Source: Symsagittifera roscoffensis
Taxonomy: Eukaryota > Xenacoelomorpha > Acoela > Convolutidae
Assembly (NCBI RefSeq): GCF_963678635.1
Contig: NC_087064.1
Span: 28,376,189-28,440,188, forward strand
Reading direction: 5' to 3'
DNA: 64,000 nucleotides
Shown: positions 10,301 through 21,202 of the stretch, one piece after another
Position numbering within the stretch: the first letter of the stretch is position 1
Layout of the letters: the number at the start of each line of letters is the position of its first letter
Notes under the pieces: model-generated
The model's database searches: none
The model's input: the letters and a program-made list of their open reading frames with translations, nothing else
Told to the model about the DNA's origin: nothing
Program-made: the position numbers and the translations under genes

Positions 10301-13300
10301 AATGTTAGGTTTTTAGGGACGTTTTTATAATGATATCGGCTCTCTGAGCTCAAAACATATTAAGTTGTGTTCATCTATATCTATCTATCTATCTATCTAT
10401 ACTATATTTAAATGCGAGTGACATCTATCGCCCATGTTGAAGCATAATAATTTTGCATGTTTAACAAAAGAATTTTTTCATGTTTAAGCTATATCATATA
10501 TTACAATGCTTGAGAAAACTTTTCAATTATTTTTCTGCAAGGTCAATAATTTTTCAGTAATTTTTTTCGAGGCCAAATTAAGTCTGTCTGTCCGTATACC
10601 TGCTTTTTCATTTAATTTGACTATGTCTGTCTACCCGTCTCCCAATTTTTAACTTTCAATTTTATTTCGAAGATTGAGTTCAAAATAAAACTACTGTCAA
10701 AATGTTGTCTCCAATTCTTTCTCTTTATCTGGATTTTCCATTTTTGTTCTGTCTTTTTTTCGATCCTTTTTTGATTTTTTCAATTTTCGTTTTCTTTTTT
10801 TCGATCTTTTTTCTATAATTTTTTTCAATCTTTTCGATCCCTCTTATTTATCTTTTTTTTTTCTGTCTTTTTTTCGATCCTTCTTTTTCAATCTTTTTCG
10901 ATCCTTCTTTTTCAATCTTTTTCTATCCTTCTTTTCGATCTTTTTTCTTCTAGTTTTTTAATATATATTTTTTTGATCCTCTTTCTTCCTATATTTCTTT
11001 TTCAATCTTTTTTCTATTTTTTTAATATATTTTTTGTAATTTAAAACTTGAATTTTCAAAAAACAAAATTTTTTTTTTCCAAATTTGAAATTCTTTAACC
11101 TGTAGTTGGGTGCTGTCAGGGTACTCTCCGAAGTTGCGAATCTTGCCTCTAAATATGACTGCTCGAATGCTTGTAGTTTTCGAGATATGACGTTTTTGTG
11201 ATTTCTTCAAAAAGTTTTCAAAAAACTTGATCTTATTTTTGTTTTCAAATGCACTACCCTTTATTTGGGTGCTGTCAGGTACTCTCATGAGTTGCCAATC
11301 TTACCTCCAAATAGGACTGCTCAAATACTTGTAGTTTTTGAGATATGACGTTTTTTGTGTTTTTTTTTCAAAAAAGGTTGAATTAATTTTTTTTTCAAAG
11401 TTTAAAATTCTCAACCCTGTAGTTAGGGGCTATCAGAGTACTCTCAGGTCTTGCGAACCTTGCCTCCAGTTATGACTGCTGGAATATTTGTAGTTTTCGA
11501 GATATGACATTTTTTGTGATTTTTTTCAAAAAATCTAAATTAGTTTTTCACCAAATTTGAAATTCCTTACCCTGTAGTTGGGTGCTGTCAAGGTACTCTC
11601 AGAAGTTGCGACTCTTTTCTTCTAATATGACTGCTCGAATCATTGTAGTTTTCGAGATTTGAAGTTTTTTTGTGAATTTTTCAAAAAGTTTTCAAAAAAT
11701 TTGATGTTATTTTTGTTTTCAAACTTTGAAATGCCTTACCCTGTAGTTGTATGATTTCAGGGTTTTCTCGGGGGTTGCAGTTCAACTATGACTGCTCAAA
11801 TCTATCTAGTTTTTGAGATATTACGTTTTCTGTGATTTTTCGAATGAATTTCAGAAAACTTAACGGAATTGTTTTCTGCAAAATTTGAAATTCCTAACTC
11901 TGTAATTGGGTGCTGTCAGAGTACTTTGAAAGGCTGCAGATCTGGTTTCAACATATGCGGTTTTTCATGAGTTGTCAAAAGTTCGAAGCACTGGAGGTGC
12001 GTTACACGCTAGTAATTTGTAAAGTTTTGGGGTTAGAATGTTTGCGATTTTTCGTTTTGCTGGACAAAATTAGCGCGTTTTCATAGACTTATCGATGATC
12101 AGCAACGCGTAAGTGCGGCTTATATGAGCGCGGCTAATTAATGCGAATTCCGACTCGTTAACCTAGTTGTTCCAAATTGAGCTGAGGCAAGCTAGTCAGT
12201 CTGAGTAATAATAATAACCTACTAGGATCAAATTATATTATAATGTAATGTTCTTCTGCGCAAAATCAGGTATTATAACAGCTTTTTTTAAAAATTTTTT
12301 TCTCTTTTTAGTTTTTGACCTTGAGGTAGGGAACTTAGTATTAGGGTCTGTTGTTTTTCTACGCAAAATCAGGTATCATAATGGATTTAAAAGTTAACTT
12401 TTTTGATTTTAGTTTTTGACCCTGTATGAGGGCACTTAGTATTAGGGTCTGTTGATCTTTTACGCAAATCAGGTATCATCAACGGATTTTTAAAAAATTC
12501 TTGTTTTAATTTTAGTTTTTGACCCTGTGGGAATGAACTTACTATTAGGGTGTGTTGTTCTTCTACGCAAAATCAGGTATCATAATGGATTCAATATTTT
12601 TCCATACAGTTTTTGAATCTGTGGGAGAACTTAGTGCTAGTGTGTGTTGCTCTTGAACGCAAAATTAGGTATCATAACGGATTTTATAAAAGTTTCTTAC
12701 AATTGGGGGGGGGGGGGAACTTACTATGAATGTGTGTTCTTCTACGCAAAATCAGGTACCACAAAGAAATGTCGTAGGATGCTGAATCAGGAATCGTATT
12801 ACAGGCCTTTTGAATGATATTTAACAAGCGATTGTGCGTGTGTTCTATTGTGCTGTCACTCCACTTTCTCTTCCATTTTAGGTCGCACAATTTGCTGCGA
12901 GGTTTGAGAAAAGTTTATCAAAATGTTAGGTTTTTAGGGACGTTTTTATAATGATATCGGCTCTCTGAGCTCAAAACATATTAAGTTGTGTTCATCTATA
13001 TCTATCTATCTATCTATACTATATTTAAATGCGAGTGACATCTATCGCCCATGTTGAAGCATAATAATTTTGCATGTTTAACAAAAGAATTTTTTCATGT
13101 TTAAGCTATATCATATATTACAATGCTTGAGAAAACTTTTCAATTATTTTTCTGCAAGGTCAATAATTTTTCAGTAATTTTTTTCGAGGCCAAATTAAGT
13201 CTGTCTGTCCGTATACCTGCTTTTTCATTTAATTTGACTATGTCTGTCTACCCGTCTCCCAATTTTTAACTTTCAATTTTATTTCGAAGATTGAGTTCAA

Positions 13301-16300
13301 AATAAAACTACTGTCAAAATGTTGTCTCCAATTCTTTCTCTTTATCTGGATTTTCCATTTTTGTTCTGTCTTTTTTTCGATCCTTTTTTGATTTTTTCAA
13401 TTTTCGTTTTCTTTTTTTCGATCTTTTTTCTATAATTTTTTTCAATCTTTTCGATCCCTCTTATTTATCTTTTTTTTTCTGTCTTTTTTCGATCCTTCTT
13501 TTTCAATCTTTTTCGATCCTTCTTTTTCAATCTTTTTCTATCCTTCTTTTCGATCTTTTTTCTTCTAGTTTTTTAATATATATTTTTTTGATCCTCTTTC
13601 TTCCTATATTTCTTTTTCAATCTTTTTTCTATTTTTTTAATATATTTTTTGTAATTTAAAACTTGAGTTTTCAAAAAACAAAATTTTTTTTTCCAAATTT
13701 GAAATTCTTTAACCTGTAGTTGGGTGCTGTCAGGGTACTCTCCGAAGTTGCGAATCTTGCCTCTAAATATGACTGCTCGAATGCTTGTAGTTTTCGAGAT
13801 ATGACGTTTTTGTGATTTCTTCAAAAAGTTTTCAAAAAACTTGATCTTATTTTTGTTTTCAAATGCACTACCCTTTATTTGGGTGCTGTCAGGTACTCTC
13901 ATGAGTTGCCAATCTTACCTCCAAATATGACTGCTCAAATACTTGTAGTTTTTGAGATATGACGTTTTTTGTGTTTTTTTTTCAAAAAAGGTTGAATTAA
14001 TTTTTTTTTCAAAGTTTAAAATTCTCAACCCTGTAGTTAGGGGCTATCAGAGTACTCTCAGGTCTTGCGAACCTTGCCTCCAGTTATGACTGCTGGAATA
14101 TTTGTAGTTTTCGAGATATGACATTTTTTGTGATTTTTTCAAAAAATCTAAATTATTTTTTCACCAAATTTGAAATTCCTTACCCTGTAGTTGGGTGCTG
14201 TCAAGGTACTCTCAGAAAATGCGACTCTTTTCTTCTAATATGACTGCTCGAATCATTGTAGTTTTCGAGATTTGAAGTTTTTTTGTGAATTTTTCAAAAA
14301 GTTTTCAAAAAACTTGATGTTATTTTTGTTTTCAAACTTTGAAATGCCTTACCCTGTAGTTGTATGATTTCAGGGTTTTCTCGGGGGTTGCAGTTCAACT
14401 ATGACTGCTCAAATCTATCTAGTTTTTGAGATATTACGTTTTCTGTGATTTTTCGAATGAATTTCAGAAAACTTAACGGAATTGTTTTCTGCAAAATTTG
14501 AAATTCCTAACTCTGTAATTGGGTGCTGTCAGAGTACTTTGAAAGGCTGCAGATCTGGTTTCAACATATGCGGTTTTTCATGAGTTGTCAAAAGTTCGAA
14601 GCACTGGAGGTGCGTTACACGCTAGTAATTTGTAAAGTTTTGGGGTTAGAATGTTTGCGATTTTTCGTTTTGCTGGACAAAATTAGCGCGTTTTCATAGA
14701 CTTATCGATGATCAGCAACGCGTAAGTGCGGCTTATATGAGCGCAGCTAATTAATGCGAATTCCGACTCGTTAACCTAGTTGTTCCAAATTGAGCTGAGG
14801 CAAGCTAGTCAGTCTCAGTAATAATAATAACCTACTAGGATCAAATTATATTTTGGATTTTGGAGTACTTTTATTTTTGAAGTTAATTTTCCTTCAAAGA
14901 CATATTTTGTACGTTCTTATCATTGTCTTTGTAAGCTGTTGTAGAGCAATTTTTTTAAGTGTGAAAAAACTTAATTAGGCCCTAATGGTTTTTGTTCGGT
15001 TTGTTTTTTGCGTGTTTTTCTTTTCAGGAGAATCTAAATTTGTCTCGCTCAACTTTGATTTTTCATGATTTGACTTATGAAGTCTTATTAAGTTCACTTC
15101 ATTTCCGTTGTTAGGACTAAGGCAAACTCCACTAGCGAACAGAAAAACTGAACAAGTCACGAAAATGAATTATAGTTTGAGAAATGGACTTTAGTTTTCT
15201 GAATTCCAAGAGGAATAATAAAAGTTACCTTCTGATCCAGTTTTCTATAAATGGGATATTACATTTTGTGTCTTGATTTTTCCCATTCACCACGGTTCCT
15301 TGCAAAATGTTTTCTTTCCCTGAGTTGAATCAAATGAGTTTTTAAATGAACAGAAAGTAAGCTAGAGAATGAGTGAATCAAGGTTACTTTCAAAGTTCTT
15401 TGCAAAATATCGCTGTTTTGAGTTAATTTTTCAAGCCTGAAACTGGGATATATGTGGCACCACAGAAAAGACCAGAAACAAGCTCGATGAAGAGCTTAGT
15501 TCATTCTTAGATGAAGGGTTACCGACTGTGTTTCATGATACTCCTTTTGTACAGTAGTAATCGTTTAGTGGGGAGATTGATTTAAAGTGTATGGTGGTTG
15601 TAAGCTGAACAAGGACAATCTAGTTTTGAAAAATTAAATGCATAAAGTATTTTTGATGATTCCTATTAAATGTCTCAAAATAGTAGTAAACTTTTCGTTT
15701 TTAAGCTGAACAGTTATTTTAGGCTTGGTGTTAAATCATGGTTAGATCCCGGTTCGAATAATCACGATGACAAGGTTTTTCTTTTAATAGACTCGTTTGA
15801 TTGATTGGCTGATTCTTCGCTTTAGTTTGCGTTATGCAATTATGCCTGAAATATTTGATTTTGAATAGAAAGAGTAGCTGAAAATGCACATAACTGCCAT
15901 AGACCGAATGTAAGCTGTTGAACCAATGCAAACAAGAGCTGCAAGAACATTCATTTTTTTCTGCAAAAACATTTACGTAAAGGTGACTTGTAACGTTTCT
16001 TTATTTTTAGCAACTTTACTCAAAAGCATTCTCTGTGTCTCGCGTACTACGGCTGCTTACAAATTCTGCCGAGAGAACAAAACGTTCAAAGTGGAGACTG
16101 AATTTTATTTTGGGGAGGTGTCTTCAGCCTTGCTGGATGACGTATGTGACAAACCGAGAAGATTAGGCACTGTAGCCACCCCCTTTAGCTCCCTATCTGT
16201 GACAGTATTCTGTCGACATATCAAGCAAATTGAGAATTTGGTGTCGAATCAAAGACAAAAGAGCTCTCTCGTGAACTCAGCGAACGAGCCTACAGTTCAA

Positions 16301-17193
16301 AATCAACGAAATTTAAGTGCGGCGGACAAATTAGCTTCGGATAGTTCAACTGAATTTCAGCCTCCAAGAAAGGTCGGTTTGAGTTTGAACTGCTATTTGT
16401 GTTTATTTGGATTGAGTTGGCAAATGTTCGGAAAGATTATTTTGGGGAGTGACAAAATTGGCGGAAAAACTGCGACTATTTGATTTTCAAACTGAACTAA
16501 ATATACAGGGTACAATAATACTACTTTTAGGTTGTGAAATTAGCTTGTTTTGCAATAAAAGGGTCGTTTGCTTAAGAATCAGCCAGGTTCAGTTGATTTT
16601 GGTGGTATATTTAAGTTGATCGTAATTTTTAACAGGTTCCAGAGTATCCTATAACACCGGCGTTTGCAGTCCAAGCCGAAAAAAACAGCAAAGATCTTTT
16701 ATTTGAAACACCCTTCGAGCAGTTTTTCGCTGAGACATCTCACGATTTTCTCAGACCAGATCAAGAAAGTTTGAGAACAAACGATATTGTATCTGCGCAG
16801 TCTAACGAATATTTGAATCGTTTCAAGCAACAGCAACCGCCTTTCCTGACCAGAGTGGGAAGTGGTACAGGCTCGAACCGCTCATCTGTTTCTTCGAGGA
16901 AGAACTCGAATTCGCGTCCTGGGAGTCTAACTGAAATGAGTCAGCCAGCTTTCATCTCGCCGACTGATTCGGTCTCATCCCACCAGAAAACAGACTCGAA
17001 TTGTTCCTCGGCGGATAACGAAACAGATGTTAGTCAGTTCTTCAGAGTCGTCCAACAAGCGTCCTGTTTGAGATCAAATGAACCACAAGAAGGCCAAGTT
17101 ATCAGTCACAATATGCAGCTGGGAGATTACGTCACATCATTTAATGACATCGGAGACGAACTGAAAAAACTTACGACCGTGTTGAATGATTGA
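7145..17193 (+). CDS. ATG13: Autophagy-related protein 13
   Basis: Four exons (7145-7315, 9162-9345, 16011-16372, 16636-17193) join in perfect phase (0, 1, 0) to give 424 residues. ATG13 is the HORMA-domain adaptor of the ULK1/ATG1 kinase complex that starts autophagy. Family features: residues ~11-30 LDKYIKFFCLKTIELI; WFNIQTPEVPE before the first junction; ECDKNVKLITGVYAKL leading into LLKSILCVSRTTAAYKF; EFYFGEVSSALLDDV; RLGTVATPFSSLSVTVFC, the end of the HORMA fold. The rest (about residues 200-424) is polar, Ser/Asn-rich and likely disordered, as in other ATG13 proteins. It is somewhat shorter than the human protein and I do not see a clear LIR. The stop is TGA, with ATTAAA 30 bp downstream. 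Intron 2 is inflated by a 2.6-kb tandem duplication. Confidence 0.93.
7990..8530. repeat. Degenerate ~170-bp tandem repeat in ATG13 intron 1
   Basis: Four loosely similar units recur, with TAGAGAAAAG or TGCAAAAATA followed by ATGGCCT(C/T)A and a CCCGTTTTTT-type tail, then TCAAAAACTA. Strongly diverged. Confidence 0.4.
9162..9345 (+). CDS. ATG13: ATG13 exon 2
   Basis: Acceptor CCTTGTTTAG|GTGGGC, donor AAATTAG|GTAAGT, phase 0 in and 1 out. It encodes the KEAKRVLDKQLPS helix and the first HORMA strands. Confidence 0.9.
9590..10150. repeat. ~100-bp minisatellite, about six units
   Basis: Units share TTTTAGTTTTTGACCCTGTG, GGAACTTAGTATTAGGGT and CTACGCAAAATCAGGTATCA. Units start near 9590, 9695, 9790, 9895, 9985 and 10080. 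The second copy of the array lies about 2615 bp downstream. Confidence 0.85.
10377..10401. repeat. (ATCT)n microsatellite
   Basis: A run of TATC units. The duplicate copy near 12993-13018 is shorter, so the two copies have diverged here. Confidence 0.9.
10735..11020. repeat. Polypyrimidine stretch on the plus strand
   Basis: T-rich sequence built from TTTTTTCGATCCTT and TTTTCAATC(T)n variants. It is a degenerate short tandem repeat and is repeated in the second copy of the duplication. Confidence 0.75.
11085..11935. repeat. ~160-bp minisatellite, six units
   Basis: Each unit has CCCTGTAGTTGGGTGCTGTC, GGTACTCTC, ATATGACTGCTCGAAT and TTGTAGTTTTCGAGATATGA. Unit cores start near 11100, 11258, 11413, 11571, 11739 and 11895. 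The array is repeated in the second copy. Confidence 0.88.
12244..14852. repeat. 2.6-kb tandem duplication, copy 2
   Basis: Starts TGTAATGTTCTTCTGCGCAA directly after copy 1 and ends CCTACTAGGATCAAATTATA. Differences from copy 1 include a longer G-run near 12706, a shorter ATCT tract and a few substitutions. Confidence 0.95.
14960..15250 (-). repeat. Family-R1 repeat, copy 3
   Basis: Related to the copies at 5.3 and 5.7 kb through GGCAAACTCCACTAGCGAAC, AGAAAAACTGAAC and AATAAAAGTTACCTTCTGAT. The minus strand has a 61-codon open stretch with a hydrophobic start. Confidence 0.6.
16011..16372 (+). CDS. ATG13: ATG13 exon 3
   Basis: Acceptor TTATTTTTAG|CAACTT, donor AGAAAG|GTCGGT, phase 1 in and 0 out. 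It encodes the central HORMA strands (EFYFGEV, RLGTVATPF) and the start of the polar tail. Confidence 0.9.
16636..17193 (+). CDS. ATG13: ATG13 terminal exon
   Basis: Acceptor TTTTTAACAG|GTTCCA. It encodes 185 residues plus TGA, including a Ser/Asn/Arg-rich stretch (SSVSSRKNSNSRPGS), and finishes LGDYVTSFNDIGDELKKLTT plus VLND. Confidence 0.88.
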   Translation, partial: VPEYPITPAFAVQAEKNSKDLLFETPFEQFFAETSHDFLRPDQESLRTNDIVSAQSNEYLNRFKQQQPPFLTRVGSGTGSNRSSVSSRKNSNSRPGSLTEMSQPAFISPTDSVSSHQKTDSNCSSADNETDVSQFFRVVQQASCLRSNEPQEGQVISHNMQLGDYVTSFNDIGDELKKLTTVLND

Positions 17194-17222
17194 TTTTTTC
17201 ATTGTATATATTTTTCGTTAAC

Positions 17223-17228
17223 ATTAAA
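17223..17228 (+). terminator. ATG13 poly(A) signal ATTAAA
   Basis: ATTAAA lies 30 bp after the TGA stop. This common variant hexamer is the only candidate close to the stop. Confidence 0.55.
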
Positions 17229-17477
17229 TAATGATTTTATGGACTTGCTGTCTGTCGTCTTCTGATGTTTTGTTGGATCGAGGTATATGCGATGAGAAAA
17301 GTAGAAAAAAGGTATGTGGAATAAAAAGTTGTCCAAAAAAGACAAATATGTGGGGTAGAAATGAAATATAAGAAAACAAGGGTCTAATCCTCAGAAAAAA
17401 TGAAACCATTTAATTTTTTGGTTCGTGATTAGCTCGATTAAGGCATGAGAAAAGTTTCTCGTAGGTGCAACAGTCAC

Positions 17478-17520
17478 TTTAGGGGAGGATCTAGGATTTT
17501 TTCAGGGGGTTGGGTTGGCT
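17478..17520 (+). mobile_element. Solo end of the 59.9-kb MITE family
   Basis: AGGGGAGGATCTAGGATTTT, then TTCAGGGGG, matches the inward-reading terminus of the element at 59888-60195 (reverse complement of ...CCCCCTCGAGAAATTCCTAG). Only this end is seen. Confidence 0.5.
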
Positions 17521-18001
17521 GGATTATCAAAATGTTTTCAAAAAATTTAACGAATTTGGAAAATTTTGACCAAAAACTTTGATTTCCGGCGCAGGATCTC
17601 CCCTCAGTCTGTATTGACGAATTCATAACCATTTTAAGTTGCTTCATTCTTGTCAGTACAATTCCAGCAAATCTCATGAACACATAATTATTGTTCGAGA
17701 GCAATAAATGCGGATTAACTGTTTGGCCCTGCTCATTCAGGGTCTTTAAAATTTTATTTTTTGCTCACGATGCTTTTAAGAGTAAAATCCAGTAGATTAA
17801 CATTGTTGCTAAAGTCTATTCATAATTAATTGTTCTTAGTTTCGTTTTCAGGACTAAGTTGAAACCGCAGGGTTGACACACCTTAATTTTTATTATCGCA
17901 AATCTCGATTGATTTTTGCATAACAATATTCCTTGCACAGACAAATTTCGGGAAAAATAAATCAAATTGTTTAGCAATTGTCGTTTGAATTTTCTGTTTT
18001 T

Positions 18002-18201
18002 NNNNNNNNNNNNNNNNNNNNNNNNNNNNNNNNNNNNNNNNNNNNNNNNNNNNNNNNNNNNNNNNNNNNNNNNNNNNNNNNNNNNNNNNNNNNNNNNNNN
18101 NNNNNNNNNNNNNNNNNNNNNNNNNNNNNNNNNNNNNNNNNNNNNNNNNNNNNNNNNNNNNNNNNNNNNNNNNNNNNNNNNNNNNNNNNNNNNNNNNNNN
18201 N
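18002..18201. other. Assembly gap
   Basis: A run of 200 N. Open frames spanning it are artefacts. Confidence 1.
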
Positions 18202-18454
18202 ATAACAAAAAACATATTAGTTAACTAATTGAGTTTCTCTAGCAAGACGTTTCAGTGACAAATGGTTGAGTTGCTACAACGTGACGTTTCACCGACAGGC
18301 TATTGAAGTTCTTCAAGTTGACCTTAAACTTCAGAAAATAAAACAGTTTTTCAACAAAGATAGATAAAAGACTTGGTTGGTTGAAAATTTTATGTGACTC
18401 GAGTAGTGCTTGCTTATTTTGTCGTTATGCCCATCAAATTTTTAAAAGTGAAAA

Positions 18455-18523
18455 ATGACAAGTGCAATTGAAGTGGCGGCAGATACGTGGTTTCAAAGGG
18501 AGGTGAATCTATATATATATGTA

Positions 18524-18595
<72 letters not shown>

Positions 18596-18660
18596 CATCT
18601 CCTCTTGAAACCAGGCGCCCGTTGTCACTTCAAATGCAAATACCACACTCTATTTTTCAA
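18455..18660. repeat. Palindromic repeat with a (TA)n core
   Basis: Left arm GAAGTGGCGGCAGATACGTG, then GTTTCAAAGGGAGGTG. The right arm is its approximate reverse complement, CCTCTTGAAACCAGGCGCCC, then GTTGTCACTTCAAATGC. The arms enclose about 75 bp of TA/TG dinucleotides. Single arms recur near 19850, 20615 and 22625, so this is a dispersed foldback family. Confidence 0.75.
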
Positions 18661-19012
18661 TATTTGAAGCATATTACGATAAAAAAATTTCCACCTGAAA
18701 TTCGCAGTAAATTTTTTTCTAACCGATTTATTTATATATCTTTCAAAAATAGTTTTTTTTCTGAACTGTTTGATCGGCGAAAGTGAAATATTTGTCAATG
18801 AAACGTCAAATTAGCATCATTTATTAATTAATTGTTAACTCACTCCGTTCATCGACACTTAAGAACTGAGAAAATTCAAGTCAGGCTGTTCAAACTGGTC
18901 ATTTTAAGTCACCTGGTCACTTTTGGTCACTTATTGATCAATTATTTTTTCTAGGTAATTTTTGTTGAAACTGAATCAAAGGAACCCTAGCAATTATCGA
19001 GAATTTTTCCAG

Positions 19013-19135
19013 ACAACATCAGGGGACGTTGCACGTTCTATCAGAAACTTCAACAAGAGCTCACTTGGACGCTTCCCGTTAAGAACGCGCCGATTCGGTG
19101 CCGACTCCGCTTCTATTTTTGCGAGTTGTTTGTAG
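19013..19135 (+). CDS. Candidate short terminal exon, unrecognised
   Basis: After acceptor ATTTTTCCAG there is a 40-codon Arg/Ser-rich open frame (SIRNFNKSSLGRFPLRTRRF) ending in TAG. It is GC-richer than its surroundings. I know no family. It may be the 3' end of a gene lost in or before the gap, or chance. Confidence 0.25.
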   Translation, partial: TTSGDVARSIRNFNKSSLGRFPLRTRRFGADSASIFASCL

Positions 19136-19211
19136 CAAAAAGTAGGCAAGCTTTAGTCAATCTTTAGCTTGAAAAGATCATCCGACAATTGAGCAGCTGG
19201 TAAACGCCCAG

Positions 19212-19445
19212 GTTGACAAGAACGCTCTATTCCGGACTAGCGACTGTTTGAGTCGTCAGAGAGATCTGTATTCAAAAATGTTCCTGGACTCAAGTTACCC
19301 AAAGCCTGGTGTGCTCAAGAAGAAAATGACTAATACCAAAAATGAGTTGGAAAAAGCTCAAAGACTGTTCAATGAGCTCCAGAAACAGAAAGCTAAACTA
19401 GAACTAGAGAAAGCAGCTGTTGTTGAAGATGCGGATTCTATATCT
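19212..19445 (+). CDS. Orphan coiled-coil exon
   Basis: A 78-codon phase-0 exon between acceptor AACGCCCAG|GTTGAC and donor ATATCT|GTATGT. It encodes VDKNALFRTSDCLSRQRDL and, after SYPKPGVLKKK, a heptad-rich run KNELEKAQRLFNELQKQKAK. Codon use and charge are protein-like, unlike the flanking DNA. No partner exons are visible downstream before the ADAM gene, and upstream exons may sit in the N gap. Family unknown. Confidence 0.4.
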
Positions 19446-20269
19446 GTATGTGTGACAAATGAAGTATTCCGAAAAATCACTTGTTTTTTTTAAGAGAGAG
19501 ATTCTGAAAATGGTAGGTCTTTTTTATCGTGAACGATTCAAGCAGCTTGATTCAAGTGGTAATTGTTCAATTAGATTTTTTTTTTCAAAATTTGTCTTTG
19601 TAAGGAAAATCGTTATGCAAAAATCAATCGAAACTTGCAAAGATAAAATTTTTTTTAAGTCTGTTCCCCAAATATGTGTTTAAAAATGTATGTTTTCATA
19701 TAGCAAGGGGCAAGGGTTGGATAGCTTTTTCTTGCAGCTCTGTCAAAGTAGAGTATTGTAAATGTGAATTTCACTGAACGCTCAACATATAAATTTTTCA
19801 AGTAGTGCTTTTTGCCAAATGATAAAAAATAGAATACGGCAAATGCAAGTGAAGTGGCAACGGGTGCGTTGTTTCAAGGGGAGCTGCTCATAAATATACA
19901 TATGTTTTCGCATATATGTCAAGGTAGTGCTGAAATATATAAATTTTTTTGAAGGTGAAATTCACTAAACATAAATGAGTTTCAAGTTGTATTTTTTGTC
20001 GTAATTTACGCTAAATGTTGCAATGCCGAAAATGGCGGTTGAAGGAAAATATGACAAATGCGAGAAAATTTAGTGATATTTGCTAAGATTTTTTCCCCAA
20101 AACTTGTCTTTTTAAAATTTCTTTCTTATGCAAAAATTAATAGAAACTTACGATGACAAAAAAGTTTGCGAAATTAGTTCCAAGTTTCCGAAATCTGAAG
20201 CAATTAATTGTACTTTTCATGACCATGTCCTTAGAGCAACAATTGGATATTTTTAATTTTGTAATAGGA

Positions 20270-20660
20270 GAGTTTCAAAAATAATTTTCTTTATTAATCC
20301 TTTTACAAAATATAAAATGTACAAAGTGACTTATTTTGCACGTAAAAACGTATTATTAAGAGCAATTTGCTTGCTTCGATTAATTTTGGAGTGAAATGAT
20401 GCGCCGTTTACGATTTAGTAGAAGGAAATATATTGCGCGTTTATTATCCAAACAAGAAACAGACTAGTCAAATTAGAAGCTAATTTTGTCCCCATAACCT
20501 TACAAAAATGATCACAGGAGTAAAATATCTTTGAAAGTGATTTTTGAATGTCAGTATCCTTAAACTGATAAACAAAATCATTCAAGTAATGGTTATTTTG
20601 TCGTAATGTCGATCAAGTGCATTTGGCAACCGCTACGTGGTTTCAAAGAAAAGCTGATAT
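20270..20660 (+). repeat. Dispersed ~400-bp repeat, copy 1
   Basis: Shares TACAAAGTGA..TTTTGC, AGAGCAATTTGCTTGCTTC, CCCATAACC..TGATCAC and the foldback arm CGCTACGTGGTTTCAAAG with the copy at 22255-22690. Confidence 0.65.
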
Positions 20661-21202
20661 ATATAAATGAATTTCATCGCACAAGTGTTGTGCAGTGTGT
20701 CGGTACGAATCAGCCCATACAAAAGCAGTAAAATTCAGAGCAGTCCGGAAAAGTGAGAAAATGGAAGATAAACCTATCCGGTTCAAAACAGTCTGAAAAA
20801 CAGTCGCAAGTAATAGTATTTTTAAAAAGCTGGTAGACCGATAGTTTTTCTTTGTTCAAACAACCTAAACAACTAAAAAGTGACCGCCGCATTCACGTCA
20901 ACTTTTTGCGAGGTTGCCAACAAAGGGTAGGATATTATACGAAAATAAGAAATTGACAGTCAGCTTAGTCTTTGACAGTTTCAATTAAAATTGGAATGTT
21001 TTGTATCGGACTGTCTTTTGCTCGTTATCATGATTTTCTGAACTGTTTTGTATTGGATATTGCTTAAAATTATGTCGTTTGGTGTCAAACTAACGCTGTC
21101 CGAGTAATATTTAAATGATGAAAACGGCGCCATCATGTTTTCTTTTTTTTCTCTGAGTTTGAAAAAAAATATTACAAAACTGCCCTTTATAGTTTTTAAA
21201 TA

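Larger units (their letters stand above)
9626..12240. repeat. 2.6-kb tandem duplication, copy 1 (ATG13 intron 2)
   Basis: Begins TGTAATGTTCTTCTGCGCAA and ends CCTACTAGGATCAAATTATA. The whole block recurs immediately downstream at a constant offset of about 2612-2618 bp with only scattered substitutions and homopolymer indels by eye. It contains a ~100-bp minisatellite, an (ATCT)n tract, a polypyrimidine stretch and a ~160-bp minisatellite. Confidence 0.95.

Noticed and set aside
9590-11935. CRISPR-like array
   Set aside because: Units of 100 and 160 bp are continuous minisatellites without unique spacers, in a eukaryotic intron.
10066-13902. Pairs of identical minus frames (67/68 and 88/109 codons)
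   Set aside because: Duplicate because the DNA is duplicated; they lie in minisatellites and polypyrimidine tracts within an ATG13 intron.
15926-16483. 185-codon plus frame read as a separate gene
   Set aside because: Its middle is ATG13 exon 3; the ends run into introns past good splice sites.
17816-18224. Open frames running through the N block
   Set aside because: They consist mostly of unknown residues in the assembly gap.
18455-18786. Two plus-strand frames rich in Tyr/Ile
   Set aside because: They are the (TA)n microsatellite translated; the region is a palindromic repeat.
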